From positions 9,459,744-9,523,743 of the forward strand of contig CM040443.1 of NCBI GenBank assembly GCA_022749755.1: 64,000 nucleotides of DNA, read 5' to 3'. The position numbers and the translations under genes were made by a program. The notes under the pieces were generated by a model, which saw only the letters and a list, made by a program, of their open reading frames with translations, searched no databases and was not told the origin of the DNA. Shown here in pieces: positions 14,801 to 25,963 of this stretch (position 1 is its first letter; each line of letters begins with the position of its first letter). Origin of the DNA: Azadirachta indica (Eukaryota > Streptophyta > Magnoliopsida > Sapindales > Meliaceae).

Positions 14801-14833
14801 TGTAAACGTTGCCAAGATTTTAGCGCATTGCAT
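5900..14833 (-). CDS. Threonyl-tRNA synthetase, mitochondrial/cytosolic type
   Basis: Attaches threonine to tRNA-Thr. Twenty exons read 719 aa: 14833-14577, 14483-14246, 14155-14096, 13414-13325, 13128-13054, 12918-12790, 12716-12627, 11738-11650, 11563-11467, 11382-11296, 10673-10589, 9980-9886, 9523-9491, 9405-9319, 8814-8722, 8387-8295, 8197-7976, 7365-7294, 6564-6493, 5995-5900. Order: presequence (1-42), TGS domain (about 85-150), editing domain with HSSAH (157-161) and CRGPH (265-269), class II core (about 340-610), anticodon-binding domain (about 620-719). Cys417, His468 and His594 have exactly the spacing of the catalytic zinc ligands of the E. coli enzyme (C334, H385, H511). Motif 2 is seen in [20 protein letters not shown]. 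The length fits the Arabidopsis dual-targeted enzyme (At5g26830, about 709 aa). The start at 14833 gives a Ser/Arg/Lys-rich presequence. A second in-frame ATG at 14707 (Met43) would give a cytosolic form. Confidence 0.95.
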
Positions 14834-14852
14834 ATGTTAAAGTGTCTGGGGG

Positions 14853-14956
14853 ATTCTTGTTTCCAGGTTTACGCCATTTATATTTTATTCTTGTTTCCAG
14901 GTTTACGCCATTTATATTTTATTCTTGTTTCCAGGTTTACGCTATTTATATTTTAT
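14853..14956. repeat. Three tandem copies of a 34-bp unit upstream of ThrRS
   Basis: The unit beginning ATTCTTGTTTCCAGG and ending in TTTATATTTT starts at 14853, 14887 and 14921. Copies 1 and 2 are identical as read; copy 3 has one change (GCC to GCT). The array starts 20 bp upstream of the ThrRS start codon, so it lies in the core promoter or the leader. Confidence 0.9.
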
Positions 14957-15018
14957 GGATTTATTTGCAATTCTTTGTAACAAAATAAAAAAAAAATACT
15001 CCAAAAAAATAAAAAACC

Positions 15019-15363
15019 AAAAATAAAATTATCACCTCAATCTATAGAAATAAAACATATATTATATTAGAGTTTATATTTTATTATTATTCATAATATT
15101 TTTTTTTTGGTTCGGTAATGTATTCTTTTATTAATTATTATTATCATGAAAATATTAGAAAAATATATATTTTACAATGTTATTAAATCAAAAATAAAAT
15201 TATCACCTCAATTTATAGAAATAAAACATATATTATATCAGAGTTTATATTTTTTATTATTATTTATAATTTTTTTTTTTGTGTTCGGTAATATATTCTT
15301 TTATCAATTATTATTATCATGAAAATATTAAAAAATATATATATTTTACAATGTTATTAAATC
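15019..15363. repeat. Tandem duplication, about 172 bp x 2, AT-rich
   Basis: Copy 1 runs from about 15019 to 15189 and copy 2 from 15190 to 15363. Both start with AAATAAAATTATCACCTCAA and end in TTTTACAATGTTATTAAATC. They differ by scattered substitutions and small changes in A/T runs. No coding content is seen and no target duplication is recognised. Confidence 0.85.
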
Positions 15364-18300
15364 TATTTGTGTTGAAATATGTTTATACATACTAGTTTTG
15401 GCAACAATCTGAAATAATCCTAAATTAATTTATTTTCGAGCTTGCCTCGAATAACACAAGCGATGATGATTAAGTGATTTATAATTATAAATAAATTTAA
15501 TTTATCCTAATCTATTATTTGTTAGAATGAATCTAATATGTTTTATGTTATTTTAATGTCTAACTAGTTTCTTAATTTTCATTCCAACGACGTGAATTTT
15601 TCTTTTTTACTTTTTTTTTTTTTTTTTTCTTTTTTCTCCTTGGTTGGAAGAACTTGCTGCGAAAGAAATGTCAATCAGAGATACCGTTTATTTTTAGGGT
15701 CAAAATCTCGGTGCCGTGGGTATCAATCGTGCCAACCAGTGGGCTCATAGTCAAACATCCTATCTACTTAGAAGCTTCGTATAGACCATAGAGATAGATG
15801 TTGGGCTAAATCAAGAATTAGAAACCGGCCTATTTTTAACGGCCTATGGGTTATTACTAAAATCCAATACTTTGAATGCGCAATTTATGTCCCCACGGAT
15901 TTGTGTCCAGAAAAAAAACAGGTGGCCTTTATCACATAGTCCAGATCCAGAACATACAAACCAAGATTATTTCCAAAAGGTCTAAGAATAAAAGACACCA
16001 AGCAATCCTCTCATTATTATCTATGTGAAACTCACATATATGATATACCATTAAAAAATCTTCATTCCGCTAATACAGTCAAAGCAAAAAACCAGCCCTT
16101 GAAAAGTTGAAATAAGGGAAAAGAGATCAAGTGAAAAATGGTAGGATACATTAATTTTAAAGGGGTTAGTATTTAAAACAAGATTATTTCATATATACAA
16201 TGTATATCATAATTTGATTCATTTAAAATTATCCCAATAAAACTTTCATTTAATAAAGCAATTTCATTTTCGTGCGTGTACTTAATTATTAAAATATTAC
16301 CAAAAAATAAACTAAAACTCAAACCACTCCAATTAAGTGCAATTAATTAGAGTTTAAATTCAATTTAATTTGTTGCAATATTTGAAGAGATTTTATCAAT
16401 CAAACTAATTAATACATATGTACATTAGGGATGTAATGCAAGCAGTAAGCAGAGAGAATTTCAAAGTTGAGAAATAGATGAGTAGTGGAACAAGACAACG
16501 GGTGAAGTAGGGCATGCAGCAAGTAATTGGGTTGGGGGTAAAGGTAATGAGCATAGCAAAGGAAAGAAGTTTACATGTGCAAGCATGTGCGTTTCGTTCC
16601 CACCATGCTCTTTGGTCCAGCTATTAACTACGTCTAAACCCACTGCCAACCCCAACAGCGTGCATCCTTAATTCATCAATTTTCATTCTCTCATGCATAT
16701 ACGTATACATATACATGTACTTATACATAAATCCCTTTTACTCTATATATATATATATATATATATCATTTTAATTTACAACACAACTGAAAGCACCATT
16801 TATATGCATCCATATATTCTCACATGCTTCATTTCCATTTGGTCCCCCATTCCCCTCATCTCTCTCCCACCGTCCACATCAAACACACATGCAAGCAGCT
16901 CACGAATCCGCCCAGTCTGTATACATAGAAGAATCCTTCTCTGGTGTCAACATCTGCACGCTATATATGAAATTGAAGCTTGATGTTAAACAATGTTATA
17001 TAACGTCAAATTCAACTTTTACAATGCAAAATTACGCACCAAGAAAAAAAAAAATTGTATATGCCTGTGTAAATAGTTTGCTGGTAACGTATATATGTAT
17101 GCATGCAAACTGGTCTCTTTCAGGTTCCTGTATACATAGAGAGAGCGCACGTAGATGCATGCTTTGAGTGTATATATATTACTACTGTTGCTTTGCTTAT
17201 AGTTTTTGGTAGCAAAGCGAATGAAAGATGGGAATATTTGGGCTCATTGAAGGGACCCAAGATTTTGTTTCAATTAAGGTGAAAAACATGATGCTGCCCA
17301 GAAAAGATACTGTGTGCTCGCTAATCTTGTGGCATTGATATTATTGGATAGTGATGCAACATATATTTCCTCCATAAAATATCTCACATCACATATGACA
17401 TAGCTATAGTTTCAAATTATCATGATTCATCGCTATAAATTACAATAACCGTTAAATATCTCACAGTATGCTAAATTAATTAAGTAAATGCATTGATTCT
17501 AGTTATATATATGCTTGCTAATTAATTAATTTCAGCTTATTTCTTCTGGTTTAATTTTCTCAATAATTTACCCCCGCAAATATTATATTACGGGGCTAGC
17601 GTCACACAGTTCTGTGCAATACGATCAGTTAAGTAGAGCATCTCCATCCATAGAATGTGTATCAAGTGTAGGTTAATGAATGGTCAAGATCAATGAGTTG
17701 GCAAACCACATGCACAGTATGGGGCGTAGGGTGCAACCCACCGTCGTGGGATGATGGAATTTCGGGCCCTCATATCATCTCATCATGCAACCCCCAACCA
17801 AAACAAATCAATTGATCAGGATCATATAATATATATACATATGTATACACACAAATGCAATTAATCCATAAAAACATTATATCGAACCATCGAGTTATCT
17901 TCTTTCTCCCTGTTGCATGCTTTTCAGTTGACGCTTTTCAGTCCCAGGAGTTTCTTTGACTGCCACAAAGGCGACAACATGCATGCATAAATTACTGGTA
18001 ATAATGAATAATAATACTACTTACAATCTTCACAAGACTGACCCAACATGAATTGCCATTATCAAATGTTCCATGATATTAACAATATTAATAATAATAA
18101 TAATAAAAAAAAACCAGAAGCCATTGTCATTGCCATCATTGCTAGCTGGACTAGCCTAGCTAGCTAAGCTGATATCCGGCAAATATGCATGCATATGCCT
18201 TAAAACTATCCATATATCTTTAAATTAGAAGCACCCATTCAAGTTAAGGCTCTGCCTATCTGCACTTGCATTTTCTCGACAACCAAACACGAGATATATA

Positions 18301-18752
18301 TAAATAGCAAAAAGAAGTTCAATTATATTTTCACTTTCTTTCCCCTTTTCAATCCAATCAGGAAATGGAAGATTGATTTATAATTCAAGAAAGCACTCGA
18401 ATACTACTGTCTATTGACAGCAATTAAGCATATATGAAAGCCACTGGCTAGGAACAATGCACATGATGTTATTGCTGTCATCTTCCACCCCACCTTCTCT
18501 GCATTAACTCACTCCACTAGCGATCGAGCCAAATATAAACGCATACACGATATCGTACCACGTACATTAAAATTATACACACATAACATAACTTAACATA
18601 ACATACTCGATAGCAACTGCAAGCTTAGATGTACACAACACGTACGTATGTCAGTGTGTATATACACATCGACATATGTCGATGGGGTGTCTGTGAATAC
18701 ACATGTAATAAAGAGAGATAGAAAGCGCAATGAATTAATACATGCATAAATA

Positions 18753-18796
<44 letters not shown>

Positions 18797-20017
18797 CTGT
18801 CAAAAGTCATCATCATCCTTCACATGGGCGCGGGCTTTAAACTGGCCTCGTGAACCCTGGAAGTTTCTGCGGCAAAACTATAACAGCTTCATCAGCTAGG
18901 GGACCGCTAGCTATAGCTTATGCATGCAAACAACTTCTGCTTTTAAACGTAAGCTGTATTTATGCACCATTATCTATCTGTTTTTATGTAATCCATAGAA
19001 GTTGCTTTATTTGAAATCATTTCTACTCTTCCATACATATATATGTATAGACTTTGGCTCACCTAGCCTGCATACTATATGTATGTATAAGTGGCCTCGG
19101 CTCTTCTAAGTGATTACACAATTTGTTTAATGAATTTCACAGAGAAAACAGATTTGCTCACAAGCGCGCATTTCCTACAGAAGCAGTTCCAAACAGATAA
19201 TGCATGGGATGAAGCGCATGCATGACAAGCATGGTACAAGGGAGATTATTGTCCGATTTAATATATCATTATTAATGGAGAATGAATGATGATTAATTAG
19301 ACATGGATATGATGCGTTCTAGATGTTGCACCAACAAAGCATGCATGATTTAGAAATTGAAAGCCGATCGATGACGTGCCCAATTAAGAGATATATGTAG
19401 TGAACATGTGTCGCAAGCTAGCTCTACCATATCCATACATATATATATATATATATATATAATTAATCAGAAAAAAGTCAGCTACTATTTTCATAGATTC
19501 GAATGATTTGGTTTGACGAATCCAACACAGTATAAAATTATAATCTCAATAATTTAGAAAGAATAAAATATTGTAAAATATCAACGACAAGATCTCAGCA
19601 TATCATTTGTTAAAAAATTTAAGAACATTCTAACTTGTACCAAAAATACAGTAATTAATGAATGGATAATGAAGTATATATACACGTTAATTTGTTTAGT
19701 ATCTTAACGGCACATAACACCATGTTATCATGATAATCTAAAACACGAAAATTTTTTTTGAATATTTTTAGTTTACATATAATAATCTCATCTATTATTG
19801 TATTACAAATTACTATTAGAAATCTTTAAAATTCAATTGAATTTTAAATCAATAATGAAAGTGTAAGGTGTCGACTGAGAATCATCATTTTAATTTAAAA
19901 GTGTTTTTACATGTTGAATTATATATCATGAACATAATTAATGGTTTCATTAGTCTCATCGTTATAAACTGCATGAATTGTGCATGATCAGAAAAACACA
20001 AGGAGTCATAGCAGGCA
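15364..20017. other. Gene-poor spacer with AT microsatellites and RY motifs
   Basis: No supportable gene. There are (AT)n microsatellites at about 16743-16765, 18759-18788 and 19439-19462. CATGCA/TGCATG hexamers, often as CATGCATG, occur repeatedly between 16.9 and 20.0 kb. A poly-T tract lies at 15610-15630. I checked for precursors of common conserved plant microRNAs by eye and recognised none. A non-coding transcript cannot be ruled out from sequence alone. Confidence 0.5.
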
Positions 20018-21044
20018 TTTAATTATAGGGGTTTTAATACATATTTTTTCTAAAGTTTAAAATTTTAACATTTAAATGAAAAGTTTAAGAAAATGCATAT
20101 TTATCTCCCCTAAAACATTAATTGATTATTAAATTTTATTTATACGATTATAATACTCTTAATTGTTTTAAAATAAAGTATAAGAAATTCAATTTGTATA
20201 CAATCAAAAATAATTTTAATTTATATTTATTTAAAAATTACAAATTTATTTAATGACAATTTAATTTGATAATTTTAGTTTACATGTATTTAATATTTAA
20301 TGAAATTAAGAATTTAATTAATGATAATTTAACTTGATAATTTTACTTTACATTTATTTAATATCTATTCAAAATAGGAATTTAATTTTTATTTATATAT
20401 CATACATTTTCAAATCTCAAACTCTAATATGCAAAGATATCGTTTTTCTTACTCCTTTCTTTTGCAAATTCTCTAGTAATAAATTATATATTTTTTATTT
20501 TACTAAACAACTTCACAATCTTATCAACCTTTCTCTTTTTACAAAAACACTTTAATACAAGATTTATGTTATACATATTCATATTAAATTCATACTTCAA
20601 TATCAATCTTATAACTCATAAAACAAATGTAAACTTTCAGGTTTACACAAAAAATTTGATAAAATTATGCGATGACAAAAAATTGAAAAAATATTAATAT
20701 GGGTAAATTGTTAATTTTAAATACCATTAATTAAGTTTCTAATTTTAAATATAATTAAATAAATTTTTAATTTAAATAAATATTAAATAAATATAAATTA
20801 TAATTGTCATTAATCAAAATTTTTTAATTATTTTAATTTTTTTCAACACCAAATAAAGTAAAGTTAAGTTTTTTAAACTTTACTTTAAAGTAATTAAGAG
20901 TATTATAATTATTCAAGTGAAAATAGATGGTCAATTAACGGTGTACGGTGCAAAGAAAATAAGTATATCTTTTTTTAAACCTTCTATTTAAATAGTAAAA
21001 TCACAAATTTCAAGAAAATTGTGTGTTAAACCCCTTTAATTATA
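20018..21044. mobile_element. Non-autonomous Mutator-like element (TIR-MULE) with target duplication
   Basis: The element proper is 20028-21034 (1,007 bp). It starts GGGGTTTTAATA and ends TTAAACCCC. The direct repeat TTTAATTATA flanks it exactly at 20018-20027 and 21035-21044. The first roughly 165-180 bp and the reverse complement of the last 165-180 bp align along their length with moderate divergence. The best-kept inner block is ATTATAATACTCTTAATT, near 20148 and, inverted, near 20890. A 9-10-bp target duplication with long terminal inverted repeats is the signature of Mutator-like elements. No transposase frame exists inside, so it must have moved with help from elsewhere. The interior also has a 68-bp imperfect direct repeat (from 20252 and 20320). 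Confidence 0.8.
20252..20390. repeat. 68-bp imperfect direct repeat inside the MULE
   Basis: The stretch AATGACAATTTAATTTGATA at 20252 recurs with a few substitutions at 20320, followed by similar TTTACAT-TATTTAATAT sequence in both copies. It is AT-rich and non-coding. The copies probably arose inside the element. Confidence 0.6.
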
Positions 21045-21760
21045 TCTTAAAAAAAAGAAAATAGATTCAACGATTTGATCACAAAACATTAAAGTGTAGC
21101 ACATGCATACAATAATAAACTTTCCCTATAATTTGGACCAACATACATATGGCCTAGTTGGCAAGATTGCGCCCATATATGTACTTTCACTACTATAATT
21201 AATTAATTAAATAATTGAGTATATATATATATATATAATTAATTCAGTTTTATCATTATTACTCAAAATAAGGAGAAAATTATTTTTCTTTTTTTATTAT
21301 ATCGTCAATTTGAATAAATTTCTGTATAGAAATTGACGGAAGCAAATATACTTATGTTGGGACCCTTAATTATTCATGATTCATCAATACGCCACCAGAT
21401 TTAAACGGCCGAGTCAATCCAAATTTTCGCCACCCAAACAATGTCTAGAATTATTTTCATTTTTCCTTTAATTTGGACAACCCGAAGAGGGAAATCTGTT
21501 TTCTGTTTATAGCTGTACAGGAATATTTCCCGGATCCAACGGTCAAGATCTTTCTAATTAACTTACGTCGGACCAACTCTCCAAGATTTTTATCACACCA
21601 CCCACGAACTCGCAGTTGAACGCATGGGATCCCAACTTCTTCTTTCATCAATGTGTACATTTCGTTACACCCTTGCTTACATCACAAGAAATATTTTCTA
21701 AAATTTTAATCTTTTTAATTTTTTTTTTTGAATTATCAAAATTTTCGAAATTATAAAGCA
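21045..21760. other. Intergenic region between the MULE and the HLH promoter
   Basis: AT-rich sequence with an (AT)n run at about 21219-21236. The one sizeable open frame on the minus strand here (21457-21660) has no recognised motif. I see nothing else to annotate. Confidence 0.5.
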
Positions 21761-21780
21761 GGATCATGAGAGGAGATTGA

Positions 21781-21913
21781 CACGTGCGAGCGGCGTAACT
21801 GTCGGGATTCGGGGACTACGAGGACAGATACTCACTGGATGTGAAGTGATTTTTTATTTCGTTTAGAGACTGGCGTGCATGACTGAGCGTGTGAGAGAGC
21901 TGTCAGACACGTG
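21781..21913. promoter_or_regulatory. Two G-boxes (ACACGTGCG) upstream of the HLH gene
   Basis: CACGTG occurs at 21781-21786 and at 21908-21913, both in the context ACACGTGCG. They lie about 400-535 bp before the HLH start codon. G-boxes of this kind are bound by bHLH (PIF, MYC) and bZIP factors in plants. Binding here is inferred. Confidence 0.5.
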
Positions 21914-21934
21914 CGTAGGTGGTCGAAAGCAAAC

Positions 21935-22073
21935 GCATAATTGGGACCCACTACAGTAGTCTACATCTCACAAAACGACGACAGTAATAAAACTCAGTCG
22001 TTTCGGAACATGCATAAAGGGACCCACTACAGCAGTCCACATCTCACAAAAATAAAACTCAGTCGTTTCGGAA
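21935..22073. repeat. Direct repeat in the HLH promoter
   Basis: Copy 1 is about 21935-22008 and copy 2 about 22012-22073. Shared parts are GCATAA, GGGACCCACTACAG, AGT-TACATCTCACAAAA-type sequence and AATAAAACTCAGTCGTTTCG. Copy 1 has an extra block of about 12 nt containing GACGACAG. The duplication lies about 245 bp before the HLH start codon. Confidence 0.85.
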
Positions 22074-22316
22074 GCTAATTCGACTCCACCAAAAGCCTGA
22101 TTAATAAATGGCTCGGCTCACATGGCCCGTTTCTTATAACATCCTTCTGCTTCCCTTGTTAAATTCTGATAATTTGTTTATTTTTATATATGCCTCTCTC
22201 TTCTACCATTTTCACTCTGCAAATTCTCTCGGCCTTAAAATTCCAACGCGCTGCCGTTCTGCTCTTTTGCCTTGAGCCATTGTGTTAGTAAAATTAAATT
22301 GCTAACAACATTATTA

Positions 22317-22577
22317 ATGGAGGCTGCAGGCAGTAACAGTAAGTGCAACGGGTTTTCGAAGTTGAAGTGGAGGAGAAGACGAAGGCGGTCAGCCGTACAG
22401 AGACGTGGATCGTCGGAATCGGTGAGAATGAAGGTGAGGAAATTGCAGAAGCTAATTCCGGGAGGACAAGGGTTGCAGCCGGATCGGCTTTTTTTAAAGA
22501 CAGCTGATTACATTTTCCATTTGAGATTGCAAGTTAATGTTTTGCAAGCTCTTTCCAAGATTTATCAACTATCATGA
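22317..22577 (+). CDS. Small atypical helix-loop-helix protein
   Basis: Single exon, 86 aa. The first half is short and very basic, with a run of Arg (KWRRRRRR). The second half is one HLH: VRMKVRKLQKLIPGG (helix 1), a short loop with PDRLFLKTADY, and helix 2 with VNVLQALS. The basic region lacks the His-Glu-Arg pattern needed for E-box contact, so it should act as a dimer partner that tunes other bHLH proteins, like the PAR, IBH1 or AIF groups. I recognise the type but not the exact orthologue. The ATG at 22317 is the first in frame; a TATA-like TTTTATATAT lies near 22183-22190, and G-boxes and a direct repeat lie upstream. Expression may thus be under light or hormone control, which is inference. 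Confidence 0.75.
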   Translation: MEAAGSNSKCNGFSKLKWRRRRRRSAVQRRGSSESVRMKVRKLQKLIPGGQGLQPDRLFLKTADYIFHLRLQVNVLQALSKIYQLS

Positions 22578-25500
22578 ATTTATTAGTTTCTCTTTTATTA
22601 ATTTCTTTTAAAAAAAAATTATCTTTCAATTTATCATAGTCTTATTACCGCCTAGATTATTAGGATATAATGAATTAAATCTTGTTTATTATATATGTAT
22701 TCTGTCTTCTTTGATTAATATATATATATATATATATGCCATTATCGTTAATTTTAATTTAACTTAATTATATGTTATTTATGGCCTACTACGTACAATA
22801 ATGTCAAGGAACCTGAGATCATCGAGAAATTAAGAAACAAATAATAATTCTGAACAGAGATTGTAAGTATTTCTTTGATTCTTTGTTCGAGATATATATA
22901 TATATATATATATTATTTTCTGTTATTGATTTCTTCTTCTAATATATGCAAAAACAACTTTTTTAGGGTTTATCATCCTTTAAATGTGTATTCTTGGGTG
23001 GTTCTGCAAAATGCAAATTCCCTTTCTTCTCCTAGATTTGCTATTCTGCAAAATGCAACTGCTATTGTCGCCTCACCACCTTCTTATATATCTCTTTGAG
23101 TGTGCGTCTTAAAGCAGCGACAATTACTAAATACAGATATTTGTTTTCTTAAGATATATAGAATAATCCTAATCAACACTTTCATCAGTATTTCTTGTTT
23201 TAATTCTTCCAAATGTTATTCTAATGTGAGATCTTTGAGAAACATATGAATTTACGATTCATTTCTGTACATATATAATTCAATGGATAAAGAAGATTCT
23301 TAGAATGTGAACCACCCGTATTCATCAAAAACTTACAAAGTAAAATTAATTAGGAAAGGTTACAATACAATCAGTCATTTTTGGTGAGTGATATAATTGG
23401 TATGCCTTGAGTTCTCTAATTAATAATATTGTATATGATAGAAATATATGCCTTCATGTGTTCTTAATTTGTAGTATCCTCTTTACAAAAAGGCTATCAT
23501 AAAGAAAGGAATAAGGAAGAAGAAACAAGATGACCGAGATGGAGCAGTAATAATGATACTGCAGACATTTGAATTTACTCCATTAATTAACAGTCTCCTC
23601 TCTTCATGTGTTCTTCGATATGTTATTCATGGTGTACATATTTTAAAAGGAACTTCATATATATATATATATATATATTATCTCGATCTCTCTTGTGCGT
23701 ACAGTTGGAATTAATTAATGTTAGCCTCACTTTCTGATATGGTATTATCATTATTAGTTTCTCCTAATTAAAATTCTTAACCCGCTTTGATAGAAGCTTT
23801 TATTAACATAGTTTATATATAACATAATATATAACAATTTTGTTACATTATAAGGGTCCAATACAAATTAAGTTGTACTTCTCATCACCCAATCAATAGT
23901 TGGGCTTTGTAGTAAGACATTCCTTGAGAACTATAACTGTCGGGTAGAGCGATTTCCAGCAGAAATTAAATTTTATAACAGTTTTGGGATAATATGTTGA
24001 AAACTGTCATTCCACAACTGTTGTAGGTTATAGTACCTCTCTATCAAGCTGTTTTGAGGATTTTGCTCCTCTTTCAAGCTGTGAGGCTTCTCACAAATGC
24101 AAAGTAACAATAGAGTAGTGTATACGTTGTAAGGAATTTTGATTTTCAAATATATATAAGCTATGTGGAATGTGAAGAGCTCTAAATTAATGGAAGACAA
24201 TGAAATAAGTACTGAGGTTCATCTACTATGTATATCTAAATTTATCAAAGTAACAAAAAGTGCAGTGCACGGAAATTATGTATCAAATTAATAATCATCA
24301 GTTCTAAGCAGACAAGAGGAAAAGGTGAAGCAGCAAGGGAAAATCGACATTAAACAAAACCGCCAGACAAGCAGTCTCTATTAGCTAACCACATAATTAA
24401 TAATAAACCCCCAAAGGTGTCGTGAAAGAAAGTCTCCCCACAAACCCATTTCTCATCCCATATGGTCTTAATTTGTAGGTACGAAGATACATAGCAGCGG
24501 CAAGTGATGTTATGTTACTGTAAATCAAGCAAATGTTTAAACAAATGAACGTGGAATATATGGCCTACCATCATCCGAAAAAGCTACTTCATTGCCAACC
24601 ACCCATGCATCATGTTCTTCATCAAGAAATATCAGCTGAAGGAAAAATACATATATATATATATACAGTCAAAATTACTTGCTCATTTATGATTAGGAAG
24701 ATCTGGGTCTTGGAATCTGGGCTTAATTGCATACTTATTCTAGCGCATGCACTACATTTATATTTAATATTGTTTTAGGATCCTAAAGTTTTTGATGGTT
24801 TTTTTTTTTTTGCTTAAAAAGTTTATGTTGTTTAATTGTCTTATAGCTGTTCATAAAGTTGAGGAGGTAGACATATCTTAAATGTGGTTATTAGTAGTCG
24901 ATTTTCTTTAACATATTAGGCAAATGTATAGTCTATTCTTTTGTAATTTTGGTGTAAGCCAATTTGATCTTCACAGATGTAGTTAAACGAAACGAATACC
25001 TGCTAATTAGTGATAGATTAGCTGGGACCGATTGTTTTGGCAGAGAGAATCTCCTAAGCCTAACTTACATTACTAAAGAGTCATGAGTTTAATTATCACA
25101 TAAAAGTAAAGAGCAACCTATCGATCTATGCCTAACTGAGATCCTTCGGATACATACATGTATAGAAAAGATTAATTGCTAATCTTGTGATTAATACACG
25201 TGCTAGCTACATAACTTATTTGATCTCAATATATATCAAGCAAACATTTGATTTTGAGCATCTGTTTAGTTGCATATGATCTCTATCTAATTTCATACCA
25301 CGACATGTGTTTGATGATAATATTTAAATTAGCAGCAGCTGCCTTCCATTTAAGCTAGAAGAAGAGAGACGCAAGGACTCTGGTTGGCAGATCTCAATAA
25401 AAAAAGTAAATTAATATCACAACCTTATTTGGAATTGAATTCAAATATTTTAATAACTGAATCTTAAAAGTCTGTTTTGAGTTCTTTTATCATTATTTAA

Positions 25501-25944
25501 ATTTAGAGATATAAGATTTGACAACTAATATTTACTAATTCCTATAAGAGCCAAACCGGAAATTAAACACAATTCCATTTGGTGTCTCAAAATCAAATAT
25601 AAATAAAAAATTAATTTTAATTCAATTGGGTTTGGGTGCTTAAACCTGCTCTCTCTCTCTCTGCAAGGTGGTTAAGTAAAACTACTACATTGGACTGTCT
25701 TACCATTTACAACTGCAAAGGATAATCAGAAAAAGGAGAAAACAAAAACATCAGTGATGTGTAATAACTGTTCAAATAGTACAAAGACCACAATGTAAAT
25801 ATGTAATGAATTGTGACGTTTCTCTCGTTCTTTCTTACTTGGACTTCTCTTCTATAAGAGATTAGGACAAGAACGTATTCGATGGGCTTCTGTCCTGCTG
25901 AACACGAGTTCACAATGGGCTTGCTTTTCATAAGTCCATGGACC
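22578..25944. other. Intergenic region between the HLH and ATL genes
   Basis: No supportable gene. It holds (AT)n microsatellites at about 22719-22737, 22890-22912, 23658-23679 and 24648-24664, and a (CT)n run at about 25649-25663. The segment 23840-24200 is less AT-rich than its surroundings and may be an old repeat, but I could not find ends or a coding remnant. Confidence 0.5.
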
Positions 25945-25963
25945 AAACCCTAAATTAGGGTTA
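25945..25963. promoter_or_regulatory. Inverted pair of telo-box motifs
   Basis: AAACCCTAA (25945-25953) is followed one base later by TTAGGGTTA, forming a near-palindrome. A further TTAGGGTTT lies at about 26398-26406, before the ATL gene. Telo-boxes in plant promoters are bound by Myb-type TRB proteins and can recruit Polycomb or drive expression in dividing cells. Activity here is inferred. Confidence 0.4.

Noticed and set aside
18415..18480. Hairpin with 10-bp perfect arms (TGACAGCAAT / ATTGCTGTCA) as a microRNA precursor
   Set aside because: Arms are too short, pairing does not extend on either side, and the sequence matches no conserved plant microRNA I know.
20334..20555. Open frame inside the Mutator-like element
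   Set aside because: AT-driven frame rich in Ile, Phe and Leu; no transposase motif.
23840..24200. Possible solo LTR or old retroelement fragment
   Set aside because: Base composition differs from the flanks, but I found no TG...CA ends, target duplication or coding remnant.
25010..25150. tRNA-like/SINE-like boxes (TAGCTGGGACCG, later GAGTTTAATT)
   Set aside because: The B-box match is poor, there is no cloverleaf, and no poly-A tail or target duplication is evident.
25420..25640. Weak inverted similarity between CCTTATTTGGAATTGAATTC and the region near 25610
   Set aside because: Alignment needs several gaps and no target duplication is seen; not enough to call a MITE.
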